In this document: one piece after another, positions 33,894 to 43,196 of the stretch | Numbering within the stretch: the stretch's first letter is position 1 | Layout of the letters: the number at the start of each line of letters is the position of its first letter | Source of the DNA: Flavobacteriaceae bacterium PS02336 | GTDB lineage: Bacteria > Bacteroidota > Bacteroidia > Flavobacteriales > Flavobacteriaceae | DNA: 64,000 nt | Reading direction: 5' to 3' | Assembly: GCA_029960065.1 (NCBI GenBank) | Contig: JASCOF010000003.1 | Span: 310,001-374,000, forward strand | Translations under genes and position numbers: made by a program | Notes under the pieces: model-generated | What the model saw: the letters and a program-made list of their open reading frames with translations, nothing else | The model's database searches: none | Told to the model about the DNA's origin: nothing

Positions 33894-35891
33894 TTAAAAA
33901 TACCAGTCCGCAATTTTATCTTTAAGAATATTCTCTATAGTATACTGTCCAGCTTCTTTTTTGGAAAGCTGATGCGACCAGCTTACTCTCTTAGACGGCT
34001 GAAAACCTTCTCCGGTACAATTGTATTCTGCATAAAAAGCATTTTTTTCTGCTTCTGGTTTCGACCAATTTTCCCAGCCTTCAGGTTTAATTTGTTTTCC
34101 CATTTCGCAGTTTATAAATACCGTTTTAGCATAAATTCTCCATGGTCTTCCCAGATAAACGTCTTTAGCATCTGCATTTGCTGTTAGTTTACAGTTTTTA
34201 AAAACAAAGCCAAAAGCTGTGCCTTGCGGCGTTGAAGCGGCTGTGATATAAGAACTTTTAATGCTGTGAACGATGCAATTTTCAAATAAAGCAGTTGCGC
34301 CCCCAAAAATAAAATCTGTAGTTCCTTCAATATAACAATCTTTAAAATATTGTTTTGCTTCTTTTCCTGATAAATACAGTGTGTCCTGATTTCCTAAAAG
34401 ATTACAATTTAAAATTTTAGCACGATTTCCCACAACTGATAATGCAATAGCTTGACCCCGTTCTCCAGAAGTATTTTTAATGGTTAAATTAGATGCTGTA
34501 AAATCATCTCCTTCAACTAAAAGTGTATAGGTATAAAAAGTGCTGTTTCTGCCTAAAGCAATTTTAGAAAAGTTATCGTCATATGTAATGATCGTATTTT
34601 CTTTGCTTTCTCCTTTCAGAATTACATTATTATTCCATTCTGGAATTCGGACTTTTTCGTTGTAAATTCCATTTTTAATGAAAATGGTCACCTTTTCATA
34701 AGGAAAAGCGGGTGTCGCATAAACGGCATCTTGAATTTTGGTATAATCTCCAGAACCGTCTTGCGCTACGGTAATGTAGTTCACATTCTTTTTGTCTGCG
34801 GCACCAACTTTAGTTCCGTTTTTAACTGCCCAGTCTGGAAATTTCTTCAAAACCTCTTTTGGAGCATCCGAATACCAGGAATAACCATTTCGTCTTTCAG
34901 CGCCAATCTGGTCAATCGATTTCTTTTTTATTCCGTCACGATCACAAAAGAAAGGTTCATTGGTTTCTAAATCCATAAAACGAGCCCAAATAGGTTCTGC
35001 TTTTGCTACAGGAATCATTTTTTTATCTATAATTTTTCCTGCGTCATTTAAGATTCTTTTTTCTTCTAAATTGGTGATTTTTGTTTTTTCAAACCATTCT
35101 ACAGCACTTTTCACTGCAGTAACAACTTCTCTTGAAGGTTTCTCAATTGCCATTAAAAGCAATACTATTTTTGCTGATTCGTAACCGCTCAAAGAGGCCA
35201 ACTCAAAAGCTCTTGCATTTGCGGGCGCAAGAGTTACTTCATCATGCTGTGCGCACCAAGCTGTTAAAACGCCATTTTGCTTGTATTGTGTTTTTAAGAT
35301 ACAGTCAACTCCTTTGTCAAATGCTTTTTTACATTTTTCTACCATTTCTGCTGATGGTTTAATGCTGTAATAATCCGTTTGATCTGCAATGGCTTTTATT
35401 ACATTCATTATATTAACCATAGAGTCATCATTGTAAGTAATATGGGTGTAATATCCTTTTTTTAACGGATAAAATTGAGGCCATCCACCATTTGGATATT
35501 GTGCTTCGAGCAGATAATTCAGCCCTTTTAAAAATGATTCTCTGTAACGTTCGTCCTTTACCTGAGCATACATTCTAGACATGAAAAGCATTTCTTGGCA
35601 AGTTGCTCCATTGTCTGTTGTAGTTTCAACAGCTGTTTTTTTAAGAGCTGCCAGATCTTTCTTTTGCTTATCTGTAACCTCTTCCTGCATCTGAATATTC
35701 TTTGGCCAGCCTCCAATATCTCTTTGGTACAATAAAACATTTTCTGCTATTTTTTTAGCTTCCGCCGAAGCAAACCAAGAGGCATCATTTTTACGAATAA
35801 TCTGAGACCAGTTTTTATACGTATTCTGTGCATTGGCACAAATGCTAAAACCAATTATAAAAAGTAATGTTATTTTTTTTAGGTAAATCAT
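33894..35891 (-). CDS. Pectate lyase PL10 - pectin methylesterase CE8 fusion
   Basis: Two-enzyme secreted protein of 665 residues with a signal peptide (LLFIIGFSICANAQ). The N-terminal part (about 25-345) is PL10-like: LLYQRDIGGWPKN, TTDNGATCQEMLFM, YPNGGWPQFYPLK and THITYNDDSMVNIM. PL10 enzymes cleave de-esterified homogalacturonan by beta-elimination. The C-terminal part (about 372-660) is CE8: VAQDGSGDYTKIQDAV, catalytic GNQDTLY near 502, TTDFIFGGATALFENC near 523 and LGRPWRIYAKTVF near 582. It removes methyl esters and so prepares the substrate for the lyase half. The product, unsaturated galacturonides, feeds the GH105 enzymes next door and KduI/KduD further on. It has its own 206-base upstream gap. 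Confidence 0.93.
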   Translation of the reverse strand: MIYLKKITLLFIIGFSICANAQNTYKNWSQIIRKNDASWFASAEAKKIAENVLLYQRDIGGWPKNIQMQEEVTDKQKKDLAALKKTAVETTTDNGATCQEMLFMSRMYAQVKDERYRESFLKGLNYLLEAQYPNGGWPQFYPLKKGYYTHITYNDDSMVNIMNVIKAIADQTDYYSIKPSAEMVEKCKKAFDKGVDCILKTQYKQNGVLTAWCAQHDEVTLAPANARAFELASLSGYESAKIVLLLMAIEKPSREVVTAVKSAVEWFEKTKITNLEEKRILNDAGKIIDKKMIPVAKAEPIWARFMDLETNEPFFCDRDGIKKKSIDQIGAERRNGYSWYSDAPKEVLKKFPDWAVKNGTKVGAADKKNVNYITVAQDGSGDYTKIQDAVYATPAFPYEKVTIFIKNGIYNEKVRIPEWNNNVILKGESKENTIITYDDNFSKIALGRNSTFYTYTLLVEGDDFTASNLTIKNTSGERGQAIALSVVGNRAKILNCNLLGNQDTLYLSGKEAKQYFKDCYIEGTTDFIFGGATALFENCIVHSIKSSYITAASTPQGTAFGFVFKNCKLTANADAKDVYLGRPWRIYAKTVFINCEMGKQIKPEGWENWSKPEAEKNAFYAEYNCTGEGFQPSKRVSWSHQLSKKEAGQYTIENILKDKIADWYF

Positions 35892-36097
35892 TTTAATCCT
35901 GTTTTAACTTGTACTGTTATTAAAACCTTGAGATTTTATAAAAAATCAAAAAAATATTTTATTCGCAAATAAATTGTAAGAAAAATCATTTAAAATGTGA
36001 TTTTAGACAACATCAATCTATAAAATGTATTCTGATATCAGTTTTCAATTTCTCTTTCTTAAACTTCATTTATGAAAGCCATTTTTTTGAAAAAAAA

Positions 36098-37687
36098 TTA
36101 TTTCGTTACTCGAAACCAATCTACGGCTGCGTTTCCAGAATCATTTTTTATTTCGTCGCCCAAAGCAAAAAGTCCCACTTTGGCACCGATCCATCTTCCT
36201 TCTTTCGCTTTAAATTCATTTCCTATCTCTTGATAATTTTGATCGTCTAAACTGTAGAAGAAATTGCAGATACCTCCTTTTTTAATTTTTACTCTTAAAT
36301 AAATGGTATTGCCCGCTATTGAAACAGCTTTGGTTTCTGTCTCTGAAATTATATTTCCAAATGATCCAGTTTTCTGATTTAGATATAATTTTCCATCAAC
36401 ATTTTTAAAACACAAATAACTATAATCCAATCCCATAATGATCAAACCTGTAGATTCTCCATTTAGCCTAGGATTGAACGTTAGTTTTGTTGTTGCTGTA
36501 AATTCTGCTGCTGGAAATTTTTGTAATAGTAAGTTCGGTGCATTAAAAATGTTTTTTGTGCTTGTATTACAAAACAAATTCAGGTAACCTAAACTAGTTG
36601 GAAATCCAAAATTGACTTGTTTGTTTGCCTGCCATTGCCATTGCAAACCTAATTTTGGTTCGTTAAACTCATCTGATGTCGCAGGTACTTCTATTGGATA
36701 TTTTTTTCCAACATTTGGTTTCTTGTAAGTCGTAACAGGCTCACCGATTCCGTTTTTATCAAAATCCTGTCCCATAACCGGCCAGTCGTTTTCCCATTTC
36801 ATAGGCTGTAAATGAACAATTCTCCCATAAGCACCTTTATCCTGAAAATGAAAAAACCAGTCTTCACCTGTCTGAGTGGTTACCCAAGAACCTTGATGCG
36901 GACCGTTTATCGTTGTCGATCCTTGTTCCAAAACTTTTTTCTTTTCATAAGGTCCAAATACATTTTTAGATCTTAAAATAGTCTGCCATCCTGTTGGAAC
37001 GCCGCCAGCTGGAGCAAAAATGTAGTAATAATTATTGCGTTTATAAAACTTCGGACCTTCTATTGTTTCTTCTCCTTCGTGTCCGTCAATGACCATTACT
37101 TCATCATTGTTTACAACCGTACCTTCTGGATTCATTGTACAAACTACCAATAAGCTTTTAATCTGCGCACGACTTCCGGCAAAAGCATGAGTCATGTAAG
37201 CCTTTCCATCAGTATCCCAAAGCGGACTCGGATCTATAAGTCCTTTTCCTGCTTTAACTAAAAGAGGTTCAGTCCAAGGACCTTCGGCTTTTTTGGCTTT
37301 AATCATATAAATTCCGAAATCAGGATCTGGATAATAAATATAAAATTCATTTTTATGAAAAGTAATGCTTGGCGCCCAAACCCCATTGCCATGCTGCACT
37401 TTGTCATAAGTTTGATACGGCGGCTGTTTGACCAAAGCATGACCAATAATTTTCCAATTAACCAAATCTTTGGAATGCAAAATTGGCAATCCAGGGATAC
37501 AGTTAAAAGAGGAAGCTGTCATATAATAATCATCCCCTACGCGAACAACATCCGGATCTGAATAATCGGCATGAAGAATGGGATTTGTATACGTTCCATC
37601 TCCGTTATCAGGCACCCAGACTTGCGCTGTATTCTTCTGAAAAGAAAAACTTAAGAGAAGAAAAAGGATGATTTTTATGTTTTTCAT
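36098..37687 (-). CDS. GH43-family glycoside hydrolase with C-terminal beta-sandwich
   Basis: Secreted enzyme of 529 residues with a signal peptide (IILFLLLSFSFQKNTAQ). Five-bladed propeller GH43 motifs are seen: base Asp in HADYSDPDVVRVGDDYYMTA near 44, pKa-modulating Asp in LIDPSPLWDTDGKAYM near 157 and acid Glu in ETIEGPKFYKRNNYYYIFAP near 220. A second domain from about 340 (DEFNEPKLGLQWQWQ) looks like the DUF1349-type sandwich often found after GH43 catalytic domains. GH43 members act on arabinan, galactan or xylan side chains. In this pectin locus, removal of arabinose or galactose from rhamnogalacturonan I is likely. Subfamily is not assigned. Confidence 0.9.
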   Translation of the reverse strand: MKNIKIILFLLLSFSFQKNTAQVWVPDNGDGTYTNPILHADYSDPDVVRVGDDYYMTASSFNCIPGLPILHSKDLVNWKIIGHALVKQPPYQTYDKVQHGNGVWAPSITFHKNEFYIYYPDPDFGIYMIKAKKAEGPWTEPLLVKAGKGLIDPSPLWDTDGKAYMTHAFAGSRAQIKSLLVVCTMNPEGTVVNNDEVMVIDGHEGEETIEGPKFYKRNNYYYIFAPAGGVPTGWQTILRSKNVFGPYEKKKVLEQGSTTINGPHQGSWVTTQTGEDWFFHFQDKGAYGRIVHLQPMKWENDWPVMGQDFDKNGIGEPVTTYKKPNVGKKYPIEVPATSDEFNEPKLGLQWQWQANKQVNFGFPTSLGYLNLFCNTSTKNIFNAPNLLLQKFPAAEFTATTKLTFNPRLNGESTGLIIMGLDYSYLCFKNVDGKLYLNQKTGSFGNIISETETKAVSIAGNTIYLRVKIKKGGICNFFYSLDDQNYQEIGNEFKAKEGRWIGAKVGLFALGDEIKNDSGNAAVDWFRVTK

Positions 37688-37709
37688 TTGGTAACAATTT
37701 GATTTGATT

Positions 37710-37742
37710 AAACCCTACAGGTTTAAAAAACCTGTAGGGTTT
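37710..37742. repeat. Perfect 15-bp inverted repeat near the GH43 start
   Basis: Arms AAACCCTACAGGTTT (37710-37724) and AAACCTGTAGGGTTT (37728-37742) are perfect complements with a 3-base loop. It has no clean T-tract, so it is called a repeat and not a terminator. It lies between the GH105 stop and the GH43 start. Confidence 0.75.
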
Positions 37743-37844
37743 CTAACTTGCATTTCTTTGTAGAGCTTCTTACTGTGCTTCTCCCGAAGCCTCGGGATCG
37801 CTCAGCAAGACAAAGCACAAAGAACAGAGCGTCAGCACGCACAA

Positions 37845-37935
37845 CTCACAACTCACAACTCACAACTCATAACTCACAACTCACAACTCATAACTCACAA
37901 CTCACAACTCATAACTCATAACTCATAACTCACAA
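37845..37935. repeat. Heptamer array of 13 CTCACAA/CTCATAA units
   Basis: Thirteen contiguous 7-base units, all CTCACAA or CTCATAA, in the 3' flank of the first GH105 gene. The reverse complement TTATGAG is the unit of the inverted tracts at 15170-15300. It ends 4 bases before the GH105 stop codon. Confidence 0.9.
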
Positions 37936-37938
37936 AAA

Positions 37939-39162
37939 CTATCTATTCAATTCTAAAGCTGCCAAGATAAATGGACCTGTTGCTTTAGGATCATTGTCTT
38001 TTTTTCTTTCGTTTACGTAATATTCGTAAGAACCATCGCGGTATGGAGTTCCACCAAGACCTGCAACCTGACAGCAGTTTGTTAATGTGATGCCACCATC
38101 TTCATCTACCTTTTTGATTAAAACTGTGCTTAATCCGTCAAAAGCTTTATTGGCCGCTTTTTTAAATTTAGCTGGCAGATATCCCTTGTTTGCTCCTTTT
38201 GCAAAAGCATAAGAAAACATAGCAGAACCCGAAGCTTCTAAATAATTTCCTTTTTCACCGCCTTTATCTGTAACCTGATACCATAATCCAGATTTGTCCT
38301 GAAATTTAAGTAATGCTTCTGAAGCATTATTTAAATATTTAACTAAGTCTTTTCTTTTTGGATGGTCTTTTGGCATATAATCTAAAACATCCACCAAAGC
38401 CATTACATACCAGCCTAAAGATCTAGACCAGAAGTTTGGAGAGTTTCCTGTTTCTTTATTAGCCCAAGGCATTTGCTTGCTTTCATCCCAACCGTGGTAT
38501 AATAAACCTGTTTTTGGATCGGTTGCTTTCAGCTGAATTAATTCAAATTGTTTTGCGATATCGTCAAAGCTTTTACCATTTTCAAATTTAGCGGTGTACT
38601 CAGCATAGAAAGGTTCTCCCATGTACAAACCATCCAGCCACATTTGATTTGGATAGATTTGTTTGTGCCAGAATCCGCCGCTTGGAGTTCTTGGCTGTTC
38701 TGATAATTGTTTACGAATTAATTGCAGGGCTTTTAGATATTTATCTTCTTTTGAATAAGCATAAACATCAAAAAGCAAACGCCCTGGTAAAACCAAATCA
38801 ATATTATATTTTTCAAACTCATACGTCGTGATGCTTCCGTCTGTCTGCACAAATTGGTCTACATAACTTCTTACGTAGGCTTTGTATCTAGGATCTGGAT
38901 TTTTTTTGTATAATTCTTCAATTGAATGCAATACTAAAGCGTGCACATAATCCCATTTTGGTTTTTTCGCATCATCGATCATATAGGATTCTGGATGACG
39001 TTTCATTAATGTTAAAGCCATTTTATCAGACCATTTTGCATTTTTTGCAATTACAATATCTTTTTTTGCTGGTTCCTGAGATGTTACTTTACAACTTGTA
39101 ATCGTCATAACACAGATCATCAAAACTGACATCAAATAACTTTGCTTTCTACTGTTTTTCAT
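37939..39162 (-). CDS. GH105 unsaturated rhamnogalacturonyl/galacturonyl hydrolase, lipoprotein
   Basis: YteR/YesR-like enzyme of 407 residues with an (alpha/alpha)6 barrel. It removes the unsaturated uronic acid left at the non-reducing end by pectin lyases. It has a lipobox (MTITSCKVTS, Cys near 24), so it is membrane anchored. Family motifs are PRTPSGGFWHKQIYPNQMW, LDGLYMGEPFYAEY with the general acid/base Asp, and NFWSRSLGWYVMALVDVLDY. It is followed by an array of heptamers. A paralogue lies directly upstream (23 bases), and long conserved blocks show a tandem duplication. The product is 5-keto-4-deoxyuronate, the substrate of KduI. Confidence 0.92.
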   Translation of the reverse strand: MKNSRKQSYLMSVLMICVMTITSCKVTSQEPAKKDIVIAKNAKWSDKMALTLMKRHPESYMIDDAKKPKWDYVHALVLHSIEELYKKNPDPRYKAYVRSYVDQFVQTDGSITTYEFEKYNIDLVLPGRLLFDVYAYSKEDKYLKALQLIRKQLSEQPRTPSGGFWHKQIYPNQMWLDGLYMGEPFYAEYTAKFENGKSFDDIAKQFELIQLKATDPKTGLLYHGWDESKQMPWANKETGNSPNFWSRSLGWYVMALVDVLDYMPKDHPKRKDLVKYLNNASEALLKFQDKSGLWYQVTDKGGEKGNYLEASGSAMFSYAFAKGANKGYLPAKFKKAANKAFDGLSTVLIKKVDEDGGITLTNCCQVAGLGGTPYRDGSYEYYVNERKKDNDPKATGPFILAALELNR

Positions 39163-39184
39163 TTCAAAATATATTTAAATTCTT

Positions 39185-40405
39185 TTATTTTTCTAATTCT
39201 ATCGCGGCCAATAAAAAGGCACCAAGACCGATTGCACCGTTGTCTTTTGTTTTTGCTGTAAGATAATATTCGTTCGTTCCATCACGAAATGGCTTTCCTC
39301 CTAAACCAACATTCGATGATACATTCAAAACATTCACTTCTCCCTTTTTATCGACTTTTACAAATTCTTTTATAAAACTCTCAAAAGATTTTTTTGCCTG
39401 CGATTTATAACTTCCTGCTAAATAACCTTTATTGGCACCTTTTGCAAAAGCATAAATAATCATACCAGAAGCAGATGGTTCAACATAATTTCCAAATTTT
39501 TCTGGTTTATCTGCAACCTGATACCATAAACCTGATTCACTTTTATATTGATTTACATTTTTTGCAATCTGATTCAAATACCCAGCTAAAACTTTGTATT
39601 TGGGATGTGATTTTGGAAAATAATCCAAAGTTTCTACTAGTGCCACCATGTACCAGCCAATTCCACGTCCCCAAATTGTTGGCGAAGTTCCAGTTTGTTT
39701 GTCAGCCCAAGCAATTTCTTTACTTTCGTCCCAAGCCTGATAGACTAAGCCTGTTTTTTTATCCACAATATTGTGCTGCGCCAATTCAAACTGTTTGGCA
39801 ATATCGTCTAAGCTTTTTCCTTTTTCATATTTAACAGTAAACTGCGTATAAAAAGGCTCTGCCATATATAAACCGTCAATCCACATCTGGTTCGGATAAA
39901 TCTGTTTGTGCCAGAATCCGCCGCTTGCCGTTCTTGGCTGTGTTTCTAATTGTGTTCTTAACTTACCAATAATTTCTAAATAGCGGGAATCTTTTGTGAT
40001 GTCGTACAAATTAAAAAGCAGTTTTCCCGGATTTAAGTAATCAATATTGTATTCTTTAATATCGTATTTTTTTATATTTCCAGTGCTGTCAATCATTCCA
40101 TCAACATAATCCTTTATATAATTCAGATACTTTTTATCGTTTGTTTTCTGGTATAATTTTTCAAAACCAGACAGCACAAAACCCATTTTATAATCCCATT
40201 TTGGCTTTTCGTTTCCATCGAGCTGCCAAGCCTGCGGATATTTGTTTAAGATCGTAAGCGCCATTCTCTCTGACCATTTTATATCATACGGAACAGCATT
40301 TTTTTCTGCTTCGTTTTGATTTTGCGCTATCGCTTTAAAACCAAAAAACAACAGAAGGACAATTACAATTTTCAGATTAATGTTTGTACAAAAGGATTTA
40401 CGCAT
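39185..40405 (-). CDS. GH105 unsaturated rhamnogalacturonyl/galacturonyl hydrolase, secreted paralogue
   Basis: Second GH105 of 406 residues. It shares the blocks PRTASGGFWHKQIYPNQMW, IDGLYMAEPFYTQF and TIWGRGIGWYMVALVETLDY with its neighbour. It has a cleavable signal peptide (IVIVLLLFFGFKAIAQ) and no lipobox, so it should be soluble in the periplasm. The active-site Asp in WIDGLYM is kept. The differing anchors and the divergence between the two copies suggest a split of roles, for example long versus short oligomers, or homogalacturonan versus rhamnogalacturonan ends. It starts 66 bases after the esterase gene and 22 bases before the other GH105. Confidence 0.92.
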   Translation of the reverse strand: MRKSFCTNINLKIVIVLLLFFGFKAIAQNQNEAEKNAVPYDIKWSERMALTILNKYPQAWQLDGNEKPKWDYKMGFVLSGFEKLYQKTNDKKYLNYIKDYVDGMIDSTGNIKKYDIKEYNIDYLNPGKLLFNLYDITKDSRYLEIIGKLRTQLETQPRTASGGFWHKQIYPNQMWIDGLYMAEPFYTQFTVKYEKGKSLDDIAKQFELAQHNIVDKKTGLVYQAWDESKEIAWADKQTGTSPTIWGRGIGWYMVALVETLDYFPKSHPKYKVLAGYLNQIAKNVNQYKSESGLWYQVADKPEKFGNYVEPSASGMIIYAFAKGANKGYLAGSYKSQAKKSFESFIKEFVKVDKKGEVNVLNVSSNVGLGGKPFRDGTNEYYLTAKTKDNGAIGLGAFLLAAIELEK

Positions 40406-40471
40406 AAGTTTTATTAGTTTTTAATGTTTTTCAAGCAGTCGTGTTATTTCTGCCTTCATTTTTAATCTAAA

Positions 40472-41410
40472 TTACTTAAAAATTTTATCTAAAAATCTTA
40501 CAGTATATGAAATTGTCTGCTCAAACCAAGGTTCATAAAACCAAAAGGAATGTGGTGAATCTGAGATAGTCTGGACTTCATTGTAGATTTTATGCTCATT
40601 CATAATTTTAATCATATCATCTCGTCCTGCATGAAATCTTGGAATACTGCTGCAGATAAACAATGTTGGAGGAGTATTTTTATTAGTATGGCTTAAAGCC
40701 GAGGCTTGTTTCCAGTTTTCTGGAATTTCATCTGATTTTCCGCCGAGCCAAAAAGCGGCCATATCTCCCTCTGATGATTCTGGATGCTTGAACGCCAAAA
40801 CACCATCAATATCAATTATCGCATTTACTTTTGATGCTGATTTACTTTTAAAAGTTTTATCTTCAAAAATCGAATTATTGTTTGTTGTTCCAATTAAAGC
40901 AGCCATCTGTCCTCCCGAAGAACAGCCTAGAATAGTAATTTTATTCGGGTCGATATTAAACTTAGCGGCATTGTCTTTTATAAATTTAATGGCATTCTTA
41001 ACGTCAATAACTCCAGCAGGATATTTTGCTTCTAATGATAATCTGTATTCTACAGCAAAGGCGGTATATCCTTTTGAAGCAATTTCCTTTCCTAAAAACT
41101 GCATTTGGTTTTTATTCCCAGATCTCCATCCGCCGCCATGAATCATTATTACAGCGGGATTTTTTTTGTTTTTTTTATTTATAAAAGCATCGAGATGAAG
41201 CGCTCTTTCTTGTACTTTATTATAAACCAAATTAGATATTTCTTGAACATCTGGATTTGACTGCACTTCTGGAATTGTAATAAAAGGATATTTCTTAATT
41301 AATTTAGCATAGGTACTTTTTATAGTATACGACGAATCTATTTGATATTGCTGGCTTTGAGCCGCAATACCATAAAAAAATACTATTAAAATTAATCTCA
41401 CTTTATGCAT
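40472..41410 (-). CDS. Secreted alpha/beta-hydrolase esterase
   Basis: Alpha/beta-hydrolase of 312 residues with a signal peptide (LILIVFFYGIAAQSQ). The oxyanion-hole motif HGGGWRSGNK is near 92, the nucleophile elbow GCSSGGQMAAL near 165 and a DSPHSFWFYEPWF His region near the end. This is the BD-FAE/acetylesterase type, which often removes acetyl or feruloyl groups from plant polysaccharides. It lies between SusD (100 bases upstream, with a hairpin terminator between) and the GH105 pair. Its likely task is deacetylation of imported pectin oligomers. The substrate is inferred from context. Confidence 0.87.
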   Translation of the reverse strand: MHKVRLILIVFFYGIAAQSQQYQIDSSYTIKSTYAKLIKKYPFITIPEVQSNPDVQEISNLVYNKVQERALHLDAFINKKNKKNPAVIMIHGGGWRSGNKNQMQFLGKEIASKGYTAFAVEYRLSLEAKYPAGVIDVKNAIKFIKDNAAKFNIDPNKITILGCSSGGQMAALIGTTNNNSIFEDKTFKSKSASKVNAIIDIDGVLAFKHPESSEGDMAAFWLGGKSDEIPENWKQASALSHTNKNTPPTLFICSSIPRFHAGRDDMIKIMNEHKIYNEVQTISDSPHSFWFYEPWFEQTISYTVRFLDKIFK

Positions 41411-41436
41411 TTCATTTTCTCTATTCTAAGTTAAGA

Positions 41437-41465
41437 AAAGAGCTCGACAACTCGTCGAACTCTTT
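41437..41465 (-). terminator. Hairpin after the susD gene, possible attenuating terminator
   Basis: Imperfect 12-bp stem AAAGAGCTCGAC (41437-41448) with GTCGAACTCTTT (41454-41465), 5-base loop, followed on the minus strand by TTTCTT. It lies between susD and the downstream enzyme genes and could lower their expression relative to susCD. Confidence 0.55.
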
Positions 41466-41510
41466 CTCAACTACTTCAAAAAACAATAGTCTCAAAAAAC
41501 TAAAAAATTA

Positions 41511-43184
41511 CTAATAACCAGGATTTTGAGGAAAATCTTTATTTTGGTTTAAATCCAAGACTGTCTGCGGTATTGGTCTTAATATTTTAAGTTTTCCATC
41601 TATACCAACAAAATTTGCTGCCTTAATTTTATAATTGTAGGCCGATGCTCTTTCAACCAAAGTTCCAGTACGTTTTAAGTCAAACCATCTTTTATATTCT
41701 CCTAGAAGTTCTCTTCCTCTTTCATCTAAAATATAATTAATATTCAACTGAGCGGTTGTTGCATTTGCTACACCAGCTCTTCTTCTCACCTCATTTAAAC
41801 GATCCAAACTTGTTGAAGGAACGCCTGCTTTTAAATACGCTTCGGCTGCAATTAAATAAGTTTCACCTAGTCGTGATACAATAATATCTCTTGTACTTAC
41901 AGGACCAGTGCTAGACGGCGTAGTTGGATCTGGATCATCGAATTTCTTAACTGGAATTGTATAACAATCTAAATTCTTAATCAAAGTATGAGCAGCAGAA
42001 TATTCTCCCCAAGGATGATATACAAATGTCGATGCTAATCGAGAAGCATTAGCTTTCATCCATGCAGTTTTATCGGCAGCGGTAAACCATTTTGGCTCAT
42101 AAAAATGCCTTACTTTTAATGAAGCTGGATTAGAGCTTCTGTAATAAGGATAATATAAGATTGTTTTTGTTACACCATTTGTTGTTTCAGGACCTTCTAG
42201 AATCTCAGTCATAAAAGTAGCATCCCATCTTTTATCTCCTTTTTCATATAATGCTAAAGCGTAATCTGTAGGACATAAATTATAGCTTCTTAATGGAGCT
42301 CCAGTTTCTGCACCTCCTAAATAAGAGCTAAAATAATAAAATTGATTATTTCCAAGCTTGGTTGGATCTGTACTTGTTGAAGCTTTGTCGTACTGAACAG
42401 AAAAAATTGTTTCTGCATTTAGATCATTTCCAGGTTTAAACAATTGATCCCAAGCTACATTTAATGCTTGTCCGGCAATTGCTGCATCGGCATAGGCTGC
42501 CGCTTTTGAAAAATCATCGGCTTTACCAAAAGTTTCATATCCTCTAGTTAAATATACTTTAGCCAATAAATCGTTTACTGCTCTTTTGTTAACTTTTCCA
42601 GCTGTACTATATGCAGCAGTTCCTACATTCGCCAAAGCAAAATCTAAATCTCCAATAATCTGTGTATATACCTCTTCGGCTGTATTTCTAGTGAAAGATA
42701 AAACTGGTGTTGTAATATGCTGATTAACAACAGGAACTCCTCCATAAGTCTGCACCAATAAAAAGTACGCCTGCGCTCTTAAAAATCTTGCTTCACCTAC
42801 CAAAGCATTTAAATTTGATGTCTGCTCTGTAACCGTCGAATAATAAACAGTTTTATTTACTGACTGAATTAACTGGTAACACGGAGTATACAAATCTGCA
42901 ACATTATCTGAAGATGGAATTAAAAGTGTGTACTGACTTAAACCTGCTGGTTCTGGAGTTCTTCCTTCTGCATACATATCGGTTCCTGCTTCAAAAAGCC
43001 AAGGATTGCCTCCGTAGATACTTTTTAGCCAAGCATAGTTAGTATTTACTAATAATTGAAATCCAGATGCGGTTTTATACGTTGCATCTGCGGGTACATA
43101 TGATCGGCTGTCTTCTTCAATATAATCACTGCATGAACTTACAGAGACAGCAATTATTCCTAACATTATTATTATTTTTTTCAT
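41511..43184 (-). CDS. SusD-like surface nutrient-binding lipoprotein
   Basis: RagB/SusD-family lipoprotein of 557 residues with lipobox VSVSSCSDY near 18. Typical features are LVGEARFLRAQAYFLLVQTYGGVPVV near 125 (long TPR helix), KVNKRAVNDLLAKVYLTRGY, and the end block DIIVSRLGETYLIAAEAYLK followed by LDERGRELLGEYKRWFDLKR. It binds pectin oligosaccharide on top of the SusC channel. It starts 12 bases after the SusC stop. Unlike the first PUL, no SusE/F-like gene is present here. A hairpin follows before the enzyme genes. Confidence 0.95.
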   Translation of the reverse strand: MKKIIIMLGIIAVSVSSCSDYIEEDSRSYVPADATYKTASGFQLLVNTNYAWLKSIYGGNPWLFEAGTDMYAEGRTPEPAGLSQYTLLIPSSDNVADLYTPCYQLIQSVNKTVYYSTVTEQTSNLNALVGEARFLRAQAYFLLVQTYGGVPVVNQHITTPVLSFTRNTAEEVYTQIIGDLDFALANVGTAAYSTAGKVNKRAVNDLLAKVYLTRGYETFGKADDFSKAAAYADAAIAGQALNVAWDQLFKPGNDLNAETIFSVQYDKASTSTDPTKLGNNQFYYFSSYLGGAETGAPLRSYNLCPTDYALALYEKGDKRWDATFMTEILEGPETTNGVTKTILYYPYYRSSNPASLKVRHFYEPKWFTAADKTAWMKANASRLASTFVYHPWGEYSAAHTLIKNLDCYTIPVKKFDDPDPTTPSSTGPVSTRDIIVSRLGETYLIAAEAYLKAGVPSTSLDRLNEVRRRAGVANATTAQLNINYILDERGRELLGEYKRWFDLKRTGTLVERASAYNYKIKAANFVGIDGKLKILRPIPQTVLDLNQNKDFPQNPGY

Positions 43185-43196
43185 TTGATATCTTTA

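Noticed and set aside
37845..37935. Heptamer array as a CRISPR
   Set aside because: The units are contiguous 7-mers without spacers, so this is a simple tandem repeat.
39475..39834. Plus-strand 119-codon ORF opposite the second GH105 gene
   Set aside because: A shadow of a strongly supported gene, with no family resemblance.
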